Assembly: GCA_965248075.1 (NCBI GenBank) | Contig: CBDFIL010000001.1 | Coordinates: 744,001-808,000, forward strand | DNA length: 64,000 nucleotides | Reading direction: 5' to 3' | Source of the DNA: VXNE01 sp965248075 | GTDB taxonomy: Bacteria > Pseudomonadota > Gammaproteobacteria > Pseudomonadales > Azotimanducaceae | Shown: piece by piece, positions 43,039-52,709 of the stretch | Layout of the letters: each line of letters begins with the position of its first letter | Numbering within the stretch: position 1 is the stretch's first letter | The notes under the pieces: model-generated | Database searches by the model: none | What the model was told of the DNA's origin: nothing | Seen by the model: only the letters and a program-made list of their open reading frames with translations | Program-made: the position numbers and the translations under genes

Positions 43039-44595
43039 ATGAGCGAAAAGGCGCGAGCAATCATCATCATTGGCGGAGCAATTTCAGGGCTAATGTCCGC
43101 ACTTGCTTTGGCAAAAAGAGGCTTTACAGTCAGTATCCTTGAAGCAGATGCCGGTGAACTACCAGAGACGACTGATAACATTTTCGAAGACTGGAATCGC
43201 AAAGGTGCCCCGCAAACGAAACACACCCACTATTTTCGCGCGAAAACCTATCAATTGATCCGAGACCGTGAACCCGGATTGTTGGAAAAACTCAAAGAAG
43301 CCGGTGCGGTCGAGCGTACCTTTATCGATTTAGCGAACGCCAATTTCGACAATCCTGAATTCGTCGAAAGTGACGATGACATCACCATGATTGGCTGCCG
43401 ACGAATCGTCTTTGAATGGGTACTAAGACGCTATTTACTAGATACGGGATTAGTCGAATTTAGAGACGGTATCAAGGTCATTGGGTTGAAGAGCGATAGC
43501 CAATCCGACGGCATACCCATTGTCACTGGCATAAAAGCGGAGTTTGCCGATGGAAGCCTAGAAGAACTTCCTGCAGACCTAATCCTTGAGAATTGTGGCC
43601 AACGTTCAAGATTACGCTATTGGCTAAAGTCTGTTTCCGATATTCCCATGCATCGAGAGACCTCACCATCGGGTATCTTTTACAGCTCTCGCTTTTATCA
43701 ACTTCTAGAAGGTGAAGAGCCACCGAGTAATGAGCTAACCAACGCCGGCGATCTCGGCTACGTCCGTTTTGGTGTTGCACCCGCGGACAACAACACTTTT
43801 TCAGTTACCATACTTGGGTACAGCGACGACAAGGAGATTCGTCCACTGCTGAAAACAGCGCATTTCGATACTTTCGCAAAACACACGCCGTTGTTGTGGG
43901 AGTGGGTTAACCCGGAAAAGGCTCGCCCCTTAACCGACGCCATCGGTATGGCGAATTTTGATAATGTACATCGCAGCCTAATCGTTGATGGAAATCCAAT
44001 AGCGCTGGGCATCGTCATGCTTGGCGATTCAGGGACGTGCGTGAACCCGGAAGGAGGCCACGGCTGTTCCTTGGCAACGATGTCAGCAATGGCTTTCGCC
44101 GATATGTACTCCCACGATAAAAGCCTCTATCAATTAGCAATGGAGTATGAAGAATTCGTGCAAGAGCAAGTTATGCCATGGTTTCATCTACAAGTGAGAA
44201 CCGATTTACGGAACATAGAAGCGAAGAAGGCCAACGACAAACAGCTCGCGCGCGAGCGCGGTGAAAAACCGAAAAAGAATCGCAACAAGCAACCGATGGA
44301 CGAAGTGATGGAAAATATCGTTCTCGCTTCAACCGAGGATATTCGAGTGATGCGACGATTTTATCGCGTCTATGAGATGCTTGAGGAAGCCATTGGCTTT
44401 CATGAAGATGCCGTTTTGATTGACCTCACCAGGCAGGCGATACAGAAACGAAACGAACGCAAAGCGGCCGGCGAAGACGAGAGTTCAAAACCGGGTATCT
44501 TTGCCGGCGTGGAGCAAGACTCGCAAGGACCAGGACGTGCAGAGCTTATTGCAATGATTAACGAAACTAAAGAAACCAAGATTCCGCCGAATTAA
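43039..44595 (+). CDS. FAD-dependent oxidoreductase/monooxygenase, AT-rich
   Basis: 518 residues. The N-terminal Rossmann motif is AIIIIGGAISGLMSALALAK (G-x-x-x-S-G). A second FAD contact is G-D-S-G in VMLGDSGTCVNPEGGHGCSL. The middle contains IGCRRIVFEWVLRRYLLD, similar to class A flavoprotein monooxygenases. The C-terminal 130 residues are charged and helical (NDKQLARERGEKPKKNRNK), not part of the usual fold. GAGGAG precedes the ATG. The gene is clearly AT-richer than its neighbours and lies between an IS21 remnant and a receptor remnant, so recent transfer is likely. Substrate unknown. Confidence 0.72.
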   Translation: MSEKARAIIIIGGAISGLMSALALAKRGFTVSILEADAGELPETTDNIFEDWNRKGAPQTKHTHYFRAKTYQLIRDREPGLLEKLKEAGAVERTFIDLANANFDNPEFVESDDDITMIGCRRIVFEWVLRRYLLDTGLVEFRDGIKVIGLKSDSQSDGIPIVTGIKAEFADGSLEELPADLILENCGQRSRLRYWLKSVSDIPMHRETSPSGIFYSSRFYQLLEGEEPPSNELTNAGDLGYVRFGVAPADNNTFSVTILGYSDDKEIRPLLKTAHFDTFAKHTPLLWEWVNPEKARPLTDAIGMANFDNVHRSLIVDGNPIALGIVMLGDSGTCVNPEGGHGCSLATMSAMAFADMYSHDKSLYQLAMEYEEFVQEQVMPWFHLQVRTDLRNIEAKKANDKQLARERGEKPKKNRNKQPMDEVMENIVLASTEDIRVMRRFYRVYEMLEEAIGFHEDAVLIDLTRQAIQKRNERKAAGEDESSKPGIFAGVEQDSQGPGRAELIAMINETKETKIPPN

Positions 44596-44631
44596 CCCCA
44601 ATCCGAGAATAGCTCAGGCGGCCAGGGCAAG

Positions 44632-44739
44632 TTGAAATCTCTCGTAGTGTACGGCTTCGACCTGTCCATTTTCGGATTCAACCAGGAGATGCTCGGCGTT
44701 CCGCGTACCCTGGGCGTCGAGGCCACCCTGCGCTTCTGA
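44632..44739 (+). pseudogene. TonB-dependent receptor C-terminal remnant
   Basis: About 35 codons reading VVYGFDLSIFGFNQEMLGVP then RTLGVEATLRF and a stop. A terminal 'G-x-P-R-T-x-G-V-x-x-x-L-R-F' with final Phe is the last barrel strand of TonB receptors. Nothing upstream belongs to it. Confidence 0.6.
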
Positions 44740-44931
44740 GGTCCGTTGAAGCTGGCAGGGTGTCGGACTTCGCGCGACAGCGCGATGCCCGACGCCGTGC
44801 TGGAACGGCTCTGGGCTGGGGCCAGGAGCCTTCAGCCGGGGAGCGCGAGGGGCAAGCCCCTCGCAAGAGAATTGGCGCCCGCCAGGGCGATGGCTTTGGT
44901 GGCGCTAGCGGTCGAGGGACGCTCTGACCAG
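44740..44931. terminator. two strong hairpins at the 3' end of the MFS gene
   Basis: GCGAGGGGC, AA, GCCCCTCGC at 44845-44864 is a 9-bp perfect hairpin. AGGGACGCTCTGAC (44915-44928), CA, GTCAGGGCGTCCCT (44931-44944) is a 14-bp hairpin with one wobble pair; it overlaps the stop codon of the leftward transporter gene. Neither has a T-run. They probably define the transcript end. Confidence 0.55.
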
Positions 44932-46512
44932 TCAGGGCGTCCCTTTCCGACGCGCCCGTCCGAGGCGCCCGCCACTCGCTCCGCGTTGCGCCCAGAAAAG
45001 CCGCCGCAGCAGCATCATGCTAAGGGGAGTGAAGGCGGCCAGCAGGGCGATCCACACCCACACCATCTGATGATCGGGATAACTCGTTTGGCCTTCGGGT
45101 ACGTAGGTCGCCAGCAACACGCCCGACATGGGACCCGCAAGCAACTGCGCGGTGAAAAAGGGGAGATAGGACAGGGCGATATAGGACCCTTCCTTGCCGC
45201 TCGGTGCGAGCTCCGCGGTGAACTGCAATAGCCGTGGGGACCAGATGGCCTCCCCCACGCTGAAGATGGCGATGAACGTCACCAGTACGAGGTAGAACGG
45301 ATCCCACTGCCCGATCGCCAGGTCGAGCCAGCGCACCAGGATCAGCTCGCCAAACCCGCCCGCGACCAGCGGCGCGAACAGCGTGGCCGGCAGCACGGCA
45401 AGCCAGATGGAGAGCGCCGAGATGCCGAACCCCCAGAACAGCATCGTGCTACTGCGCACGCGTGCGCTCCAGACGGCTATGAGTGGGGTCAACAGGACGA
45501 TGATGATCGGGTTCAGCACGGCATACAGGTTGCCCACCTTGGCGCCGTCGCCGAGCAGGCGGATGCCGTAGGTCGGAAAAGTGATCAGGAAGTGCATCGA
45601 AGCGACGCGCACGAATGCGGTCGTGGCGAGCATCGCGATGAACACCCAGAATCGCCGTTCACGCATGACGCCGGCCAGCATCCGGCCGGTGTCCTGTACC
45701 GCTGCCGCCACCGCGGTCCTGATGGCGGCGAGACTTCGACGCACGCGCGTTGCCGCCCCCGCGACGAAACGCACGCCGTCCTCGCCCATCTCCACGTTGT
45801 CGCGCATCAGGGCGATGGCGACGAGATCGGGCAACGTCAACGCGAAACCGACCCCTATGATGAACTGATAGACGGAGATTTCACCGACAACCGGCAGGCT
45901 CGCGACCACGGAGAAGTCCCCGTAGATGCCGCGTACGAAGTCGAACAGCCAGCCGCTAAACGCAAAGGCGAGATTCATCAGGCTGATGAACAGCGCGAAC
46001 GCGAGCGCCGCACTCGCCTCGGTGGTGTATTTCTTGACCGCGACCAGCAGCACCGGGCCCGTGATGGCGATGCCGATGGCCAGGGGTACGAAGCCGAACA
46101 GTACGGCCAGCGCAAAATCGTTGACGAGGGGTAACGAGAATCGTCCGATGAGCAACGCGACACAGCCGACCAGCAGCGTGCGCTTGACGCCGATCGCATC
46201 GCACACGGCTCCGACCACGACTGTCACGCCGAGCACAGCAACCATCCAGAAGCCGATGAACGACCCGGCTGCGACGTCGCCCAGCCCTACGTCATGGTTG
46301 AGATACAGAACGAACGCAAGGGTCCCGGCCCCGTAGGCCGAGTACTCAGTCAGCTTCGTGAAGAGCACCAGGTAGAGCTCTCGCGGGGAGCGCCTCAGGC
46401 CCTTCGCGTAGGAGGCGATCATGCAGGCGCCGCCGATGGCGACCACCGCGATCGACGTGGCGATGAGCCAATCGAGTCCGTTCGGGTCTCCCGCCTGGAA
46501 GCGCTCCCACAT
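44932..46512 (-). CDS. MFS transporter
   Basis: 526 residues with about 12-14 hydrophobic segments, for example WLIATSIAVVAIGGACMIAS, VAAGSFIGFWMVAVLGVTVV, LAVLFGFVPLAIGIAITGPV, FWVFIAMLATTAFVRVASMH, YAVLNPIIIVLLTPLIAVWS and FYLVLVTFIAIFSVGEAIWS. The loop V-C-D-A-I-G-V-K-R between helices 2 and 3 (residues 104-112) is the MFS G-x3-D-x2-G-x-[R/K]-[R/K] type motif. LAPSGKEGSYIALSYLPFF recalls peptide/sugar facilitators. The substrate cannot be read. An extra helix at the very N-terminus is unusual. Confidence 0.82.
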   Translation of the reverse strand: MWERFQAGDPNGLDWLIATSIAVVAIGGACMIASYAKGLRRSPRELYLVLFTKLTEYSAYGAGTLAFVLYLNHDVGLGDVAAGSFIGFWMVAVLGVTVVVGAVCDAIGVKRTLLVGCVALLIGRFSLPLVNDFALAVLFGFVPLAIGIAITGPVLLVAVKKYTTEASAALAFALFISLMNLAFAFSGWLFDFVRGIYGDFSVVASLPVVGEISVYQFIIGVGFALTLPDLVAIALMRDNVEMGEDGVRFVAGAATRVRRSLAAIRTAVAAAVQDTGRMLAGVMRERRFWVFIAMLATTAFVRVASMHFLITFPTYGIRLLGDGAKVGNLYAVLNPIIIVLLTPLIAVWSARVRSSTMLFWGFGISALSIWLAVLPATLFAPLVAGGFGELILVRWLDLAIGQWDPFYLVLVTFIAIFSVGEAIWSPRLLQFTAELAPSGKEGSYIALSYLPFFTAQLLAGPMSGVLLATYVPEGQTSYPDHQMVWVWIALLAAFTPLSMMLLRRLFWAQRGASGGRLGRARRKGTP

Positions 46513-46555
46513 GACTCCTCAGAGCTTCCCTAGCGTACGACCGCGGCGGCGGAGT

Positions 46556-47237
46556 TCATTGCACCCAGCCTCCGGAGAACGGAATGCCCTGGCCGACGAA
46601 GAAGTTGCTCTCCTCGCTCGCCAGGAACACGGCGAGCAGCACGTCCTCGCGGGCGGTCGCGAGCCGTCCCGCGGGCACCTGGCGCTGGAGCGAGCGCACG
46701 AACGATTCCCTCTCCGTCAGTTCCGGCGGGAAGTACTCCGGGTTCTCGACGTAGTTCTGCGCGATGAGGTTCACCTGCACGTCGTGTGTGGCAACCTCGA
46801 CGCCCACCGCCCGCAGGTAGCCGAGCTGGGCGGCACGCGCGGCGCTGTAGCCAGCCAGCGTGCGCATTCCCTTGAGCGCGGACGCGCTTCCGTACACCAC
46901 GATCTTGCCCGCCCCGCGCTCGATCATCTGCGGCAGCACGGCCCGCGAGAGCCTGTGCAGCGGGTGGACCATCATGTCGAAGGCGTTGGACCAGTCCGCG
47001 TCGGCGAGTTCCGTCGTCGCCGTGCCGCCGTAGGTGGGGGAGGCGAGGTTCGCGATGAGGACGTCGACCCGTCCGGCTTCCGCGACGGCCGCTTCGCACG
47101 CACCGGGCTCGCGTAAGGTCACGGGCGTCCGGGAGGACCTCCGCGCCTTCTTCCCGGAATATCTCGACTGTCGCCGGTCCCATGAAGTCTTCGGTCTGGG
47201 TCACGAGGACCCGCTTGCCTGACAGCCTGTCCGCCAT
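46556..47237 (-). pseudogene. halohydrin dehalogenase-like SDR, frameshifted
   Basis: Two frames together give one SDR-fold protein. The N-terminal part (ATG 47237, AGGAGA upstream) has RVLVTQTEDFMGPATVEIF: T-x4-F-x-G instead of the NAD-binding T-G-x3-G-x-G. The C-terminal part has IVVYGSASALKGMRTLAGYS followed by A-A-R: S-x12-Y-x3-R instead of Y-x3-K. Both are the defining motifs of halohydrin dehalogenases, which expel halide from vicinal haloalcohols to form epoxides without NAD. A one-base shift near 47115-47130, between VLPDARDLT and EPGACEAAVAEAG, breaks the frame. It could be a real pseudogene or a sequencing error; everything else is intact. Confidence 0.75.
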
Positions 47238-47739
47238 ATCCGCCGTCTCCTGAAGCTGTCTCCGGCCCCATGATAGTACCCCCGATGCCGGGCGCATGTA
47301 TCCTGACGGCTCATACGAGCAGCAATTCTCATTTTGGTGTCGTCACGGTGGCTGTTCGGGGTTGCGGTAGGTTAGCGAGTTCGGTTGAGTCGGTTGCGGA
47401 GGGGTGTCGCGAAGGTCAGGGTGGCTGAGCGGCGGTGCCGCCGGTGGCGAGCAGGGTGATCAGCGCGTTCCACGAGGGGAACACCTGGTATTGGGTGATG
47501 GTGCGCAGTCTGAAATACTTATTATATGTCAGACAAACCCGCCGGACGCCAGTCGCCCTGAAGCCGTCCCCAAATCCCCATAAATCTGACGTGCACCCGC
47601 GCGCAAGTTCGCACTTGACAAGCGCCACAATAAATGGTAACTGAGGTGGCGCGTGCCTACTACACGAACGTTTCGTGGCGACCGCGCCCATTGGGCCGCA
47701 CAGGAGCAGGCGACCTTGTCATCGAGGGAGAGCATCAAG
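47238..47739. other. gene-free region upstream of the TonB receptor
   Basis: About 500 bases. A leftward frame ending near 47416 reads LRTITQYQVFPSWNALITLL, which looks like the tail of a transposase, but no other part is present. AT-rich sequence at 47515-47530 (TACTTATTATATG) could contain the receptor promoter. Nothing else recognised. Confidence 0.4.
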
Positions 47740-50229
47740 ATGAAGAGCGCATCGAGCGTCTACGCGCTTCGTATCCTGGCGGCGGGTGCCGCCGTGGCCC
47801 TGGCGGCGCCCCCGGCGCTGGCCGAGGAGGACGACGACGACCCAGCGTCCGGCGTCGTCGAGGAGATCGTGGTCTCGGCCACGTACCGGGACACGCGCCT
47901 GATGGACACGCCTTTGGCGATTTCCGCGGTCACCGACCGCGACATCATTAACAAGGGCATAGAGGACATCCAGACCCTCTACCAGTCCATCCCCGGCCTC
48001 GCTTACAGCACAAACTCGCAGACGTACAACACCTTGTCGGTGCGTGGCATCACGCCGCCTTCCGCTGGTGGAAGCGCGACGGTGGGCGTCTACTTCGACA
48101 ACATGCCAATCACCGACGCCCTCGACGGCGGTACGGCTCAGACGCTCGGGCCCCTATTCGACCTCGAACGGGTCGAGGTCCTGAAAGGACCCCAGGGCAC
48201 GCTCTACGGCGAAGGCGCCATGGGCGGCTCGATCCGCTACATCACGAAGAAACCGGATCCGAGCGGCTTCGACTACTCATTCCAAGCCAACGTCGAAGAC
48301 ATAGGGGAGTCGAGTGGCCTGTCCTATCGCGCGGACGGCATGGTCAACATCCCGCTCGGTGACCGCGCCGCCGCGCGCATGGTGGCATACCAGCGAGATC
48401 GCGTCGGGATTCTGGACCAAGTCGCCCCTCGCAACGAGAAAGATGTGGACACCTTCGAAGAGTACGGCGCGAGACTCCGCCTCGCATGGTACGTGACCGA
48501 TGCGCTGGAGCTGTCCGCAGTTGTTAATGTCCTCAACGGCGACTATGGAGGACCCGGCCTCAGCTTCCACTGCTACACCGAGTCGACTCCTTCAACGCCG
48601 ACCGGGCAGGTTCACGTGTACGATCTGCCAGACAGCACGTGCGGGGGCTACGACGATCAGTTCAAGCGGGATCCCTACGTCACCCACCTCGCACACTGGA
48701 ACTACACAAACGGTGGCTTCGACGACCAGACCATGTACAACTTCAGCGTCGAATGGGAGTTCTCCTTCGCCAACTTCCTGGCGAGCACATCTTACTTCGA
48801 CCGGGAGGCCGACTATTCCGAAGAGACCAGTCCCCGCTACTCGATTCCACTCATCCCTATCGTCAACAGCCTTGGCTGTTTCGGATTGTTGGACGTTTGC
48901 GGACCTAACACGATGGCCAGTCTCGGCGGAGACGGCATATTCTTCCGTGGCAGCGAGCGCTTCGTTCAGGAGTTCCGTTTGGTTTCGAATACTGACAGTC
49001 GTCTCCAATGGACCGGTGGACTTTACTACAAGGACGAAGACTCCCAGAAGGGCGAACTGGCCGGGTGTCACGACGGTGGCCCGCCGGGTTACGACCCTTT
49101 ACCTGAGGCAACATGCCCGTTGCAGTACAGCTTTTTCCCCCATATACCGATACAAGACCAAGCTCAAATCGTCCAATTCATGAACACCATAATTTTTCCA
49201 AGCAATATCAGCTACCGGATGTTCCAGGAGCAGTCCGTTTTCGGAGAGGTCAGCTATAGGGTCAGTGACGAGTGGGAGGTTCTGTTCGGTGCCCGCAACG
49301 CGGAGGTAACTCACGAGCTTATAGTCGGTGCCCCTGGAGTGAACTCCAAGCGGGATCCTGCGAACCACCTTGACATCACCACCCGGGTGACGTCTCCGAA
49401 GGTGACCGTGACTTGGCGGCCCAAGACCGACATCATGACCTACTTCACTTACTCTCAGGGCTTCCGTCCCGGTATCGTGAACGAAGAACTGGCGGCGACA
49501 ATATCGCGCGTAAGAGACTTGATCGGTACGCATCCCCTCGCGGCCGAGACCGCCGAGCGGCTGGCCAACTTCGAGACCGCCGACGGTGACGAAGTGATCA
49601 ACTACGAGCTTGGCATAAAGGCCACGGTTCTGGATGGAAGAGTCAGTTTCGTCGGGGCCCTATACCAAGTCGAATGGGAGGACACTATCGTCCTGATTCG
49701 GGAAGATCTTCCGCCCGGCCTTGAGCAGGCGGACCCCATAGGCTTTAGCTACAACCGCAATGAGGGCTCAGCCGAAAGCCAAGGCCTTGAATTCGAGGTA
49801 CGGACGATTCTGACCGACTCGCTTCGCCTTAACTTTGGCGGTGACTACAATTGGACGGCCGAGGTCAACGCCTCGGCCTCTGGTCGCTACGGCGGCGTCG
49901 CTATCGAGCCCGGAAACCGCTTGGCCAACGCCCCCGAATACAGCGTGTACATCGCGCTGGAGTACGACTTTGAGCTTGCTGGCTTCGACGCTCATGCCCG
50001 TGCGGACGCGTACGCCGTCGACGATTTCTTCGGCACTGCCAACAACGAGGAAGCTACACCGGCATACAAAACGCTGGACCTCAAACTACTGCTCGGCCGC
50101 AGCAATTACCAGGTCGGCATCTACATTCGCAATATCTTGAACGAAGTGATCGTCTACGAGCTGAACCAGGTGGGCTACCGCTTCGGGCGGCCTCGGACTT
50201 ACGGGATACAGCTCAACTATAACCTGTAA
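47740..50229 (+). CDS. TonB-dependent outer-membrane receptor
   Basis: 829 residues. Signal peptide KSASSVYALRILAAGAAVAL to APPALA; TonB-box-like EEIVVSATYRDTRLMDTPLA; plug domain with GIEDIQTLYQSIPGLAYS and LFDLERVEVLKGPQGTLYGE then GAMGGSIRYITKKP; long beta barrel; last strand YRFGRPRTYGIQLNYNL. This is the siderophore/vitamin/glycan-type receptor; the 'TPLAISAVTD' and 'VEVLKGPQGTLYG' wording is common in receptors for plant or algal metabolites, but the ligand is unknown. GAGGGAG lies about 10 bases before the ATG at 47740. It is a full-length homologue of the fragment at 39025. Confidence 0.93.
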   Translation: MKSASSVYALRILAAGAAVALAAPPALAEEDDDDPASGVVEEIVVSATYRDTRLMDTPLAISAVTDRDIINKGIEDIQTLYQSIPGLAYSTNSQTYNTLSVRGITPPSAGGSATVGVYFDNMPITDALDGGTAQTLGPLFDLERVEVLKGPQGTLYGEGAMGGSIRYITKKPDPSGFDYSFQANVEDIGESSGLSYRADGMVNIPLGDRAAARMVAYQRDRVGILDQVAPRNEKDVDTFEEYGARLRLAWYVTDALELSAVVNVLNGDYGGPGLSFHCYTESTPSTPTGQVHVYDLPDSTCGGYDDQFKRDPYVTHLAHWNYTNGGFDDQTMYNFSVEWEFSFANFLASTSYFDREADYSEETSPRYSIPLIPIVNSLGCFGLLDVCGPNTMASLGGDGIFFRGSERFVQEFRLVSNTDSRLQWTGGLYYKDEDSQKGELAGCHDGGPPGYDPLPEATCPLQYSFFPHIPIQDQAQIVQFMNTIIFPSNISYRMFQEQSVFGEVSYRVSDEWEVLFGARNAEVTHELIVGAPGVNSKRDPANHLDITTRVTSPKVTVTWRPKTDIMTYFTYSQGFRPGIVNEELAATISRVRDLIGTHPLAAETAERLANFETADGDEVINYELGIKATVLDGRVSFVGALYQVEWEDTIVLIREDLPPGLEQADPIGFSYNRNEGSAESQGLEFEVRTILTDSLRLNFGGDYNWTAEVNASASGRYGGVAIEPGNRLANAPEYSVYIALEYDFELAGFDAHARADAYAVDDFFGTANNEEATPAYKTLDLKLLLGRSNYQVGIYIRNILNEVIVYELNQVGYRFGRPRTYGIQLNYNL

Positions 50230-50251
50230 AGGAACGGCCATCTTGTCGATC

Positions 50252-50289
50252 GTCGGGCTTGCCGCCTTACGTATGGTCGTAAGCCCGAC
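50252..50289 (+). terminator. stem-loop after the TonB receptor
   Basis: GTCGGGCTT (50252-50260) pairs with AAGCCCGAC (50281-50289); an inner pairing TTACG/CGTAA is also possible. It lies 22 bases after the receptor stop. No T-run follows. Confidence 0.55.
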
Positions 50290-50383
50290 ACGCCACCACA
50301 ACTTGCTCTGCCAACGGGGCGATGTCAGCGCCGCCACGCCGTAGCTTACGGGCACGAATCCGTTTCTATGGGGAGAACAGAGC

Positions 50384-50674
50384 TTGAGCAATTCCAACAA
50401 GAGCTACTTCACGGACGACCAAGGCGCACCGTCGTCGATGAGACTCATGTCCATCTTAGCTTTGTTGGTCGCCGCCGGTCTTGCGTGTGTCGAGGCCTTT
50501 GGATGGGGCACAGGTGAGAGCAAGACCGAGTTGGTGCTTTACTTCCTCGTTGCGGCCTTCGCTCCCAAAGCAGTGCAGAAGTTCGCCGAGAAACGACAGA
50601 TTGAGGAATTCACGCTTGTGGGTGAAGCAGACGAAAACACGTTGTGCCGCAAGGACATGCAAGTGTATGTTTGA
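50384..50674 (+). CDS. small membrane protein (holin-like build)
   Basis: 96 residues from a TTG start with GGGGAGA upstream. Two hydrophobic helices: RLMSILALLVAAGLACVEAF and ELVLYFLVAAFAPKAVQKFA, joined by a short polar turn, with a polar N-terminus and an acidic tail. The layout, including 'FLVAAFAPKAVQKFAE', resembles small proteins of phage origin annotated as holin-like. No phage genes are nearby. Function unknown. Confidence 0.55.
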   Translation: MSNSNKSYFTDDQGAPSSMRLMSILALLVAAGLACVEAFGWGTGESKTELVLYFLVAAFAPKAVQKFAEKRQIEEFTLVGEADENTLCRKDMQVYV

Positions 50675-50876
50675 GTTGACAGCAGAGCCGAACCTCTCGA
50701 TGGCGGCAGCCGCCCGCCGCACCGAGGGTCGCGGCGCGGCGGCGCCCGAAGCGCATCAGGAGGGGCGCGACTACTTCGACATGCGCACGGTCCATGGCGA
50801 GTAGGGTCGCCAGGACCGCCTATTTCATGCACCATCCACAACGACTCGCCGGTTCGACCGGCGCTAGGAGGCGATC

Positions 50877-51785
50877 ATGTCCATCCAACTCGGCGACACC
50901 AAGGACGAGCAGGCCCTCGCGAGGACGATGGCTGCAGCGGAACGGCTCGGTCTGGATAAGAACATCCGCGAGCTCCACGTCCAGGGCTTCACCATCCTGA
51001 AGGACGTCCTGAGCGCCGAAGAGGCGCGCCGCGCTCGGGAGGCGATCTTGGATCGGGTGGAGAAACAGGCGGGCAAGAGGCCAGATATCGACACCACGAC
51101 CGACCTCGTGGCACCGTTTTCGGACACGACCGGCGCCATGAGCTACGTCCCGTACATGCTCTACGACGATCCAGTCTTCGAGGATATCCTGATAAAGGAA
51201 CGCCCGCTGACGCTGATCTACTATCTCCTCGGCGAGAGCGCCAAGCTCTCGAGCATCGGCTGCCATATCAAGGGCCCGGGCGAAGCCGGCGAGATCTCGT
51301 TGCATGCGGATGATCCGGGCGGCACCAACCCGTTGCCGACCTCCGGATTGGTGGCCAACGTCAACTACGCGCTGGTCCCCTACAGCCGTGAAGGCGGCGC
51401 AACCGCTGTCGTCCCCGCGAGCCATCACTGGTGTCGGCAACCGACGCCACGCGAGACGCGACTGGGCGGGGAGCACGCGAATCCCCATGCGATCCCCGTC
51501 GACCTATCCTCTGGCGACTGCGTCGTATGGCATGGCAGCCTGTGGCACGGCTCGTTCGCGCGGACGATCCCCGGGCTCCGGCTGAACCTCGCCTGTTTTT
51601 TCGTGCGCTACAACCTAACGACCCAAGAACTGCATCGGGACCGAGTGCCGCAGGAGGCTCTCGATCGCCACGCCGACGACCCCCGGTTCGCCAGGCTGCT
51701 GGGCCAGCACGAGTACAACGGCTGGGGCCGCGAGGGCCCCAACCCCAAACTTCTGGAAAAGGCGCCAGTCGGCCTCTTCGACTGA
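50877..51785 (+). CDS. phytanoyl-CoA dioxygenase family protein
   Basis: 302 residues. Fe(II)/2-oxoglutarate dioxygenase fold: metal H-x-D in GEISLHADDPGGTNPL, distal His in VWHGSLWHGSFARTIPG with the 2-oxoglutarate Arg in GLRLNLACFFVRYNL. ALVPYSREGGATAVVPASHH is the usual strand before the distal His. The family hydroxylates acyl-CoAs and many secondary metabolites. AGGAGGCG lies before the ATG. A second PhyH member lies at 53252. Confidence 0.88.
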   Translation: MSIQLGDTKDEQALARTMAAAERLGLDKNIRELHVQGFTILKDVLSAEEARRAREAILDRVEKQAGKRPDIDTTTDLVAPFSDTTGAMSYVPYMLYDDPVFEDILIKERPLTLIYYLLGESAKLSSIGCHIKGPGEAGEISLHADDPGGTNPLPTSGLVANVNYALVPYSREGGATAVVPASHHWCRQPTPRETRLGGEHANPHAIPVDLSSGDCVVWHGSLWHGSFARTIPGLRLNLACFFVRYNLTTQELHRDRVPQEALDRHADDPRFARLLGQHEYNGWGREGPNPKLLEKAPVGLFD

Positions 51786-51855
51786 GGCCTCTCGTCTCGA
51801 AGCGAATCGACCCGCCTCGCGCAGCGAGACTACTTCCAGCCACTGGAGTCCACCG

Positions 51856-52036
51856 AGGGCGGCCGCACTCTCGCTACCCGGGCCCCTTTGCCAAGCTGAG
51901 CGATTCGCCGATCCGCTACCGCCTCCGCGCACCGCGCTTGGACGAACACCGCAGCCAAATCCTCGAGGAACTGGCGCGACGAGCCCCGAGCCCGCCGGTG
52001 GTCGAGCCGCGGCGGCGGGGAAACGACCGACGGTAA
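51856..52036 (+). pseudogene. CaiB/BaiF CoA-transferase C-terminal remnant
   Basis: About 60 codons reading RYPGPFAKLSDSPIRYRLRA and PRLDEHRSQILEELARRAP. 'P-G-P-F-A-x-[F/L]-S-x-[S/T]-P-I/V-x-Y' followed by 'A-P-x-L-x-E-H' is the standard C-terminus of CaiB-type CoA-transferases. The rest of the gene is absent; the reading upstream is the shadow of the dioxygenase gene. Confidence 0.65.
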
Positions 52037-52105
52037 CCGTTCGGGGAACCGCGTCATCGCCGCGAGTCGGGACGCGTGTCGGAATGCGGTGTCGGAGGAG
52101 ACGAC

Positions 52106-52267
52106 ATGGCGAACGCAAGCGAGTCGGCAAGACGTGTTGAGGGTTAGCGGCGGAGCGGGCTGAGCGCGGAGACGTACGCGGCTGAGACGGGAGTGAACCC
52201 ATCGACACTCACGTACTGGAAGTCGAAGGTCGGGATGAGCTGCAAGGGGGCGCGCGCGACGGGATGA
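52106..52267 (+). pseudogene. IS66 orfA (TnpA) remnant with a nonsense codon
   Basis: ATG at 52106 with GGAGGAG upstream opens MANASESARRVEG, then TAG at 52145-52147, then RRSGLSAETYAAETGVNPST and LTYWKSKVG to a stop at 52265. IS66 TnpA proteins have a Trp at the position of this stop (W-R-R-S-G-L-S), so TGG to TAG is the simplest cause. Only the first half of the gene survives. Confidence 0.65.
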
Positions 52268-52319
52268 AGCAGGACCCTCCCGCCGCGCAATTCGATACGC
52301 TCGACGCCGACACGCATCG

Positions 52320-52709
52320 CGCGGCGCCGGCGACGTCGAGATCGTCGAGGGGAGCGAGAACATCCCCGACCACACGCCGCTGCCGCAGCTGGCCGACCTG
52401 AGCTATGCGGCATACGCCAGCTACGAGGCCCATCGCTGGGCAGTCTTCGGCTTCACGCCGTCGCTTGGATTCGACACGCAGTCGACCGGAGCGCGGACGT
52501 CGGCTCCCCCGGCCCTGGGATCGGATTACCTCCTGGACGGGTTTCAGACTTTCGATGGCCGACTCGGCTTCGCGAGCGAGCGCTGGGAGCTCGGCTTCGG
52601 GTTGAAGAACCTCACCGATGTTCGTCCGCAGCTGGGTACGAATCTCCTCGAAGTGGACACGCTGAGCATCGGCCGCCCGCGCATCTGGCTCTTCCGAATG
52701 CTCCACTAG
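52320..52709 (+). pseudogene. TonB-dependent receptor C-terminal remnant
   Basis: About 125 codons. It reads PLPQLADLSYAAYASYEAHR, then GSDYLLDGFQTFDGRLGFAS, RWELGFGLKNLTDVRPQLGT and DTLSIGRPRIWLFRMLH. The 'G-L-K-N-L-T-D' and final 'G-R-P-R' are typical of the last barrel strands of TonB receptors. No plug or signal peptide. It differs from the two other receptor fragments in this window. Confidence 0.65.
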
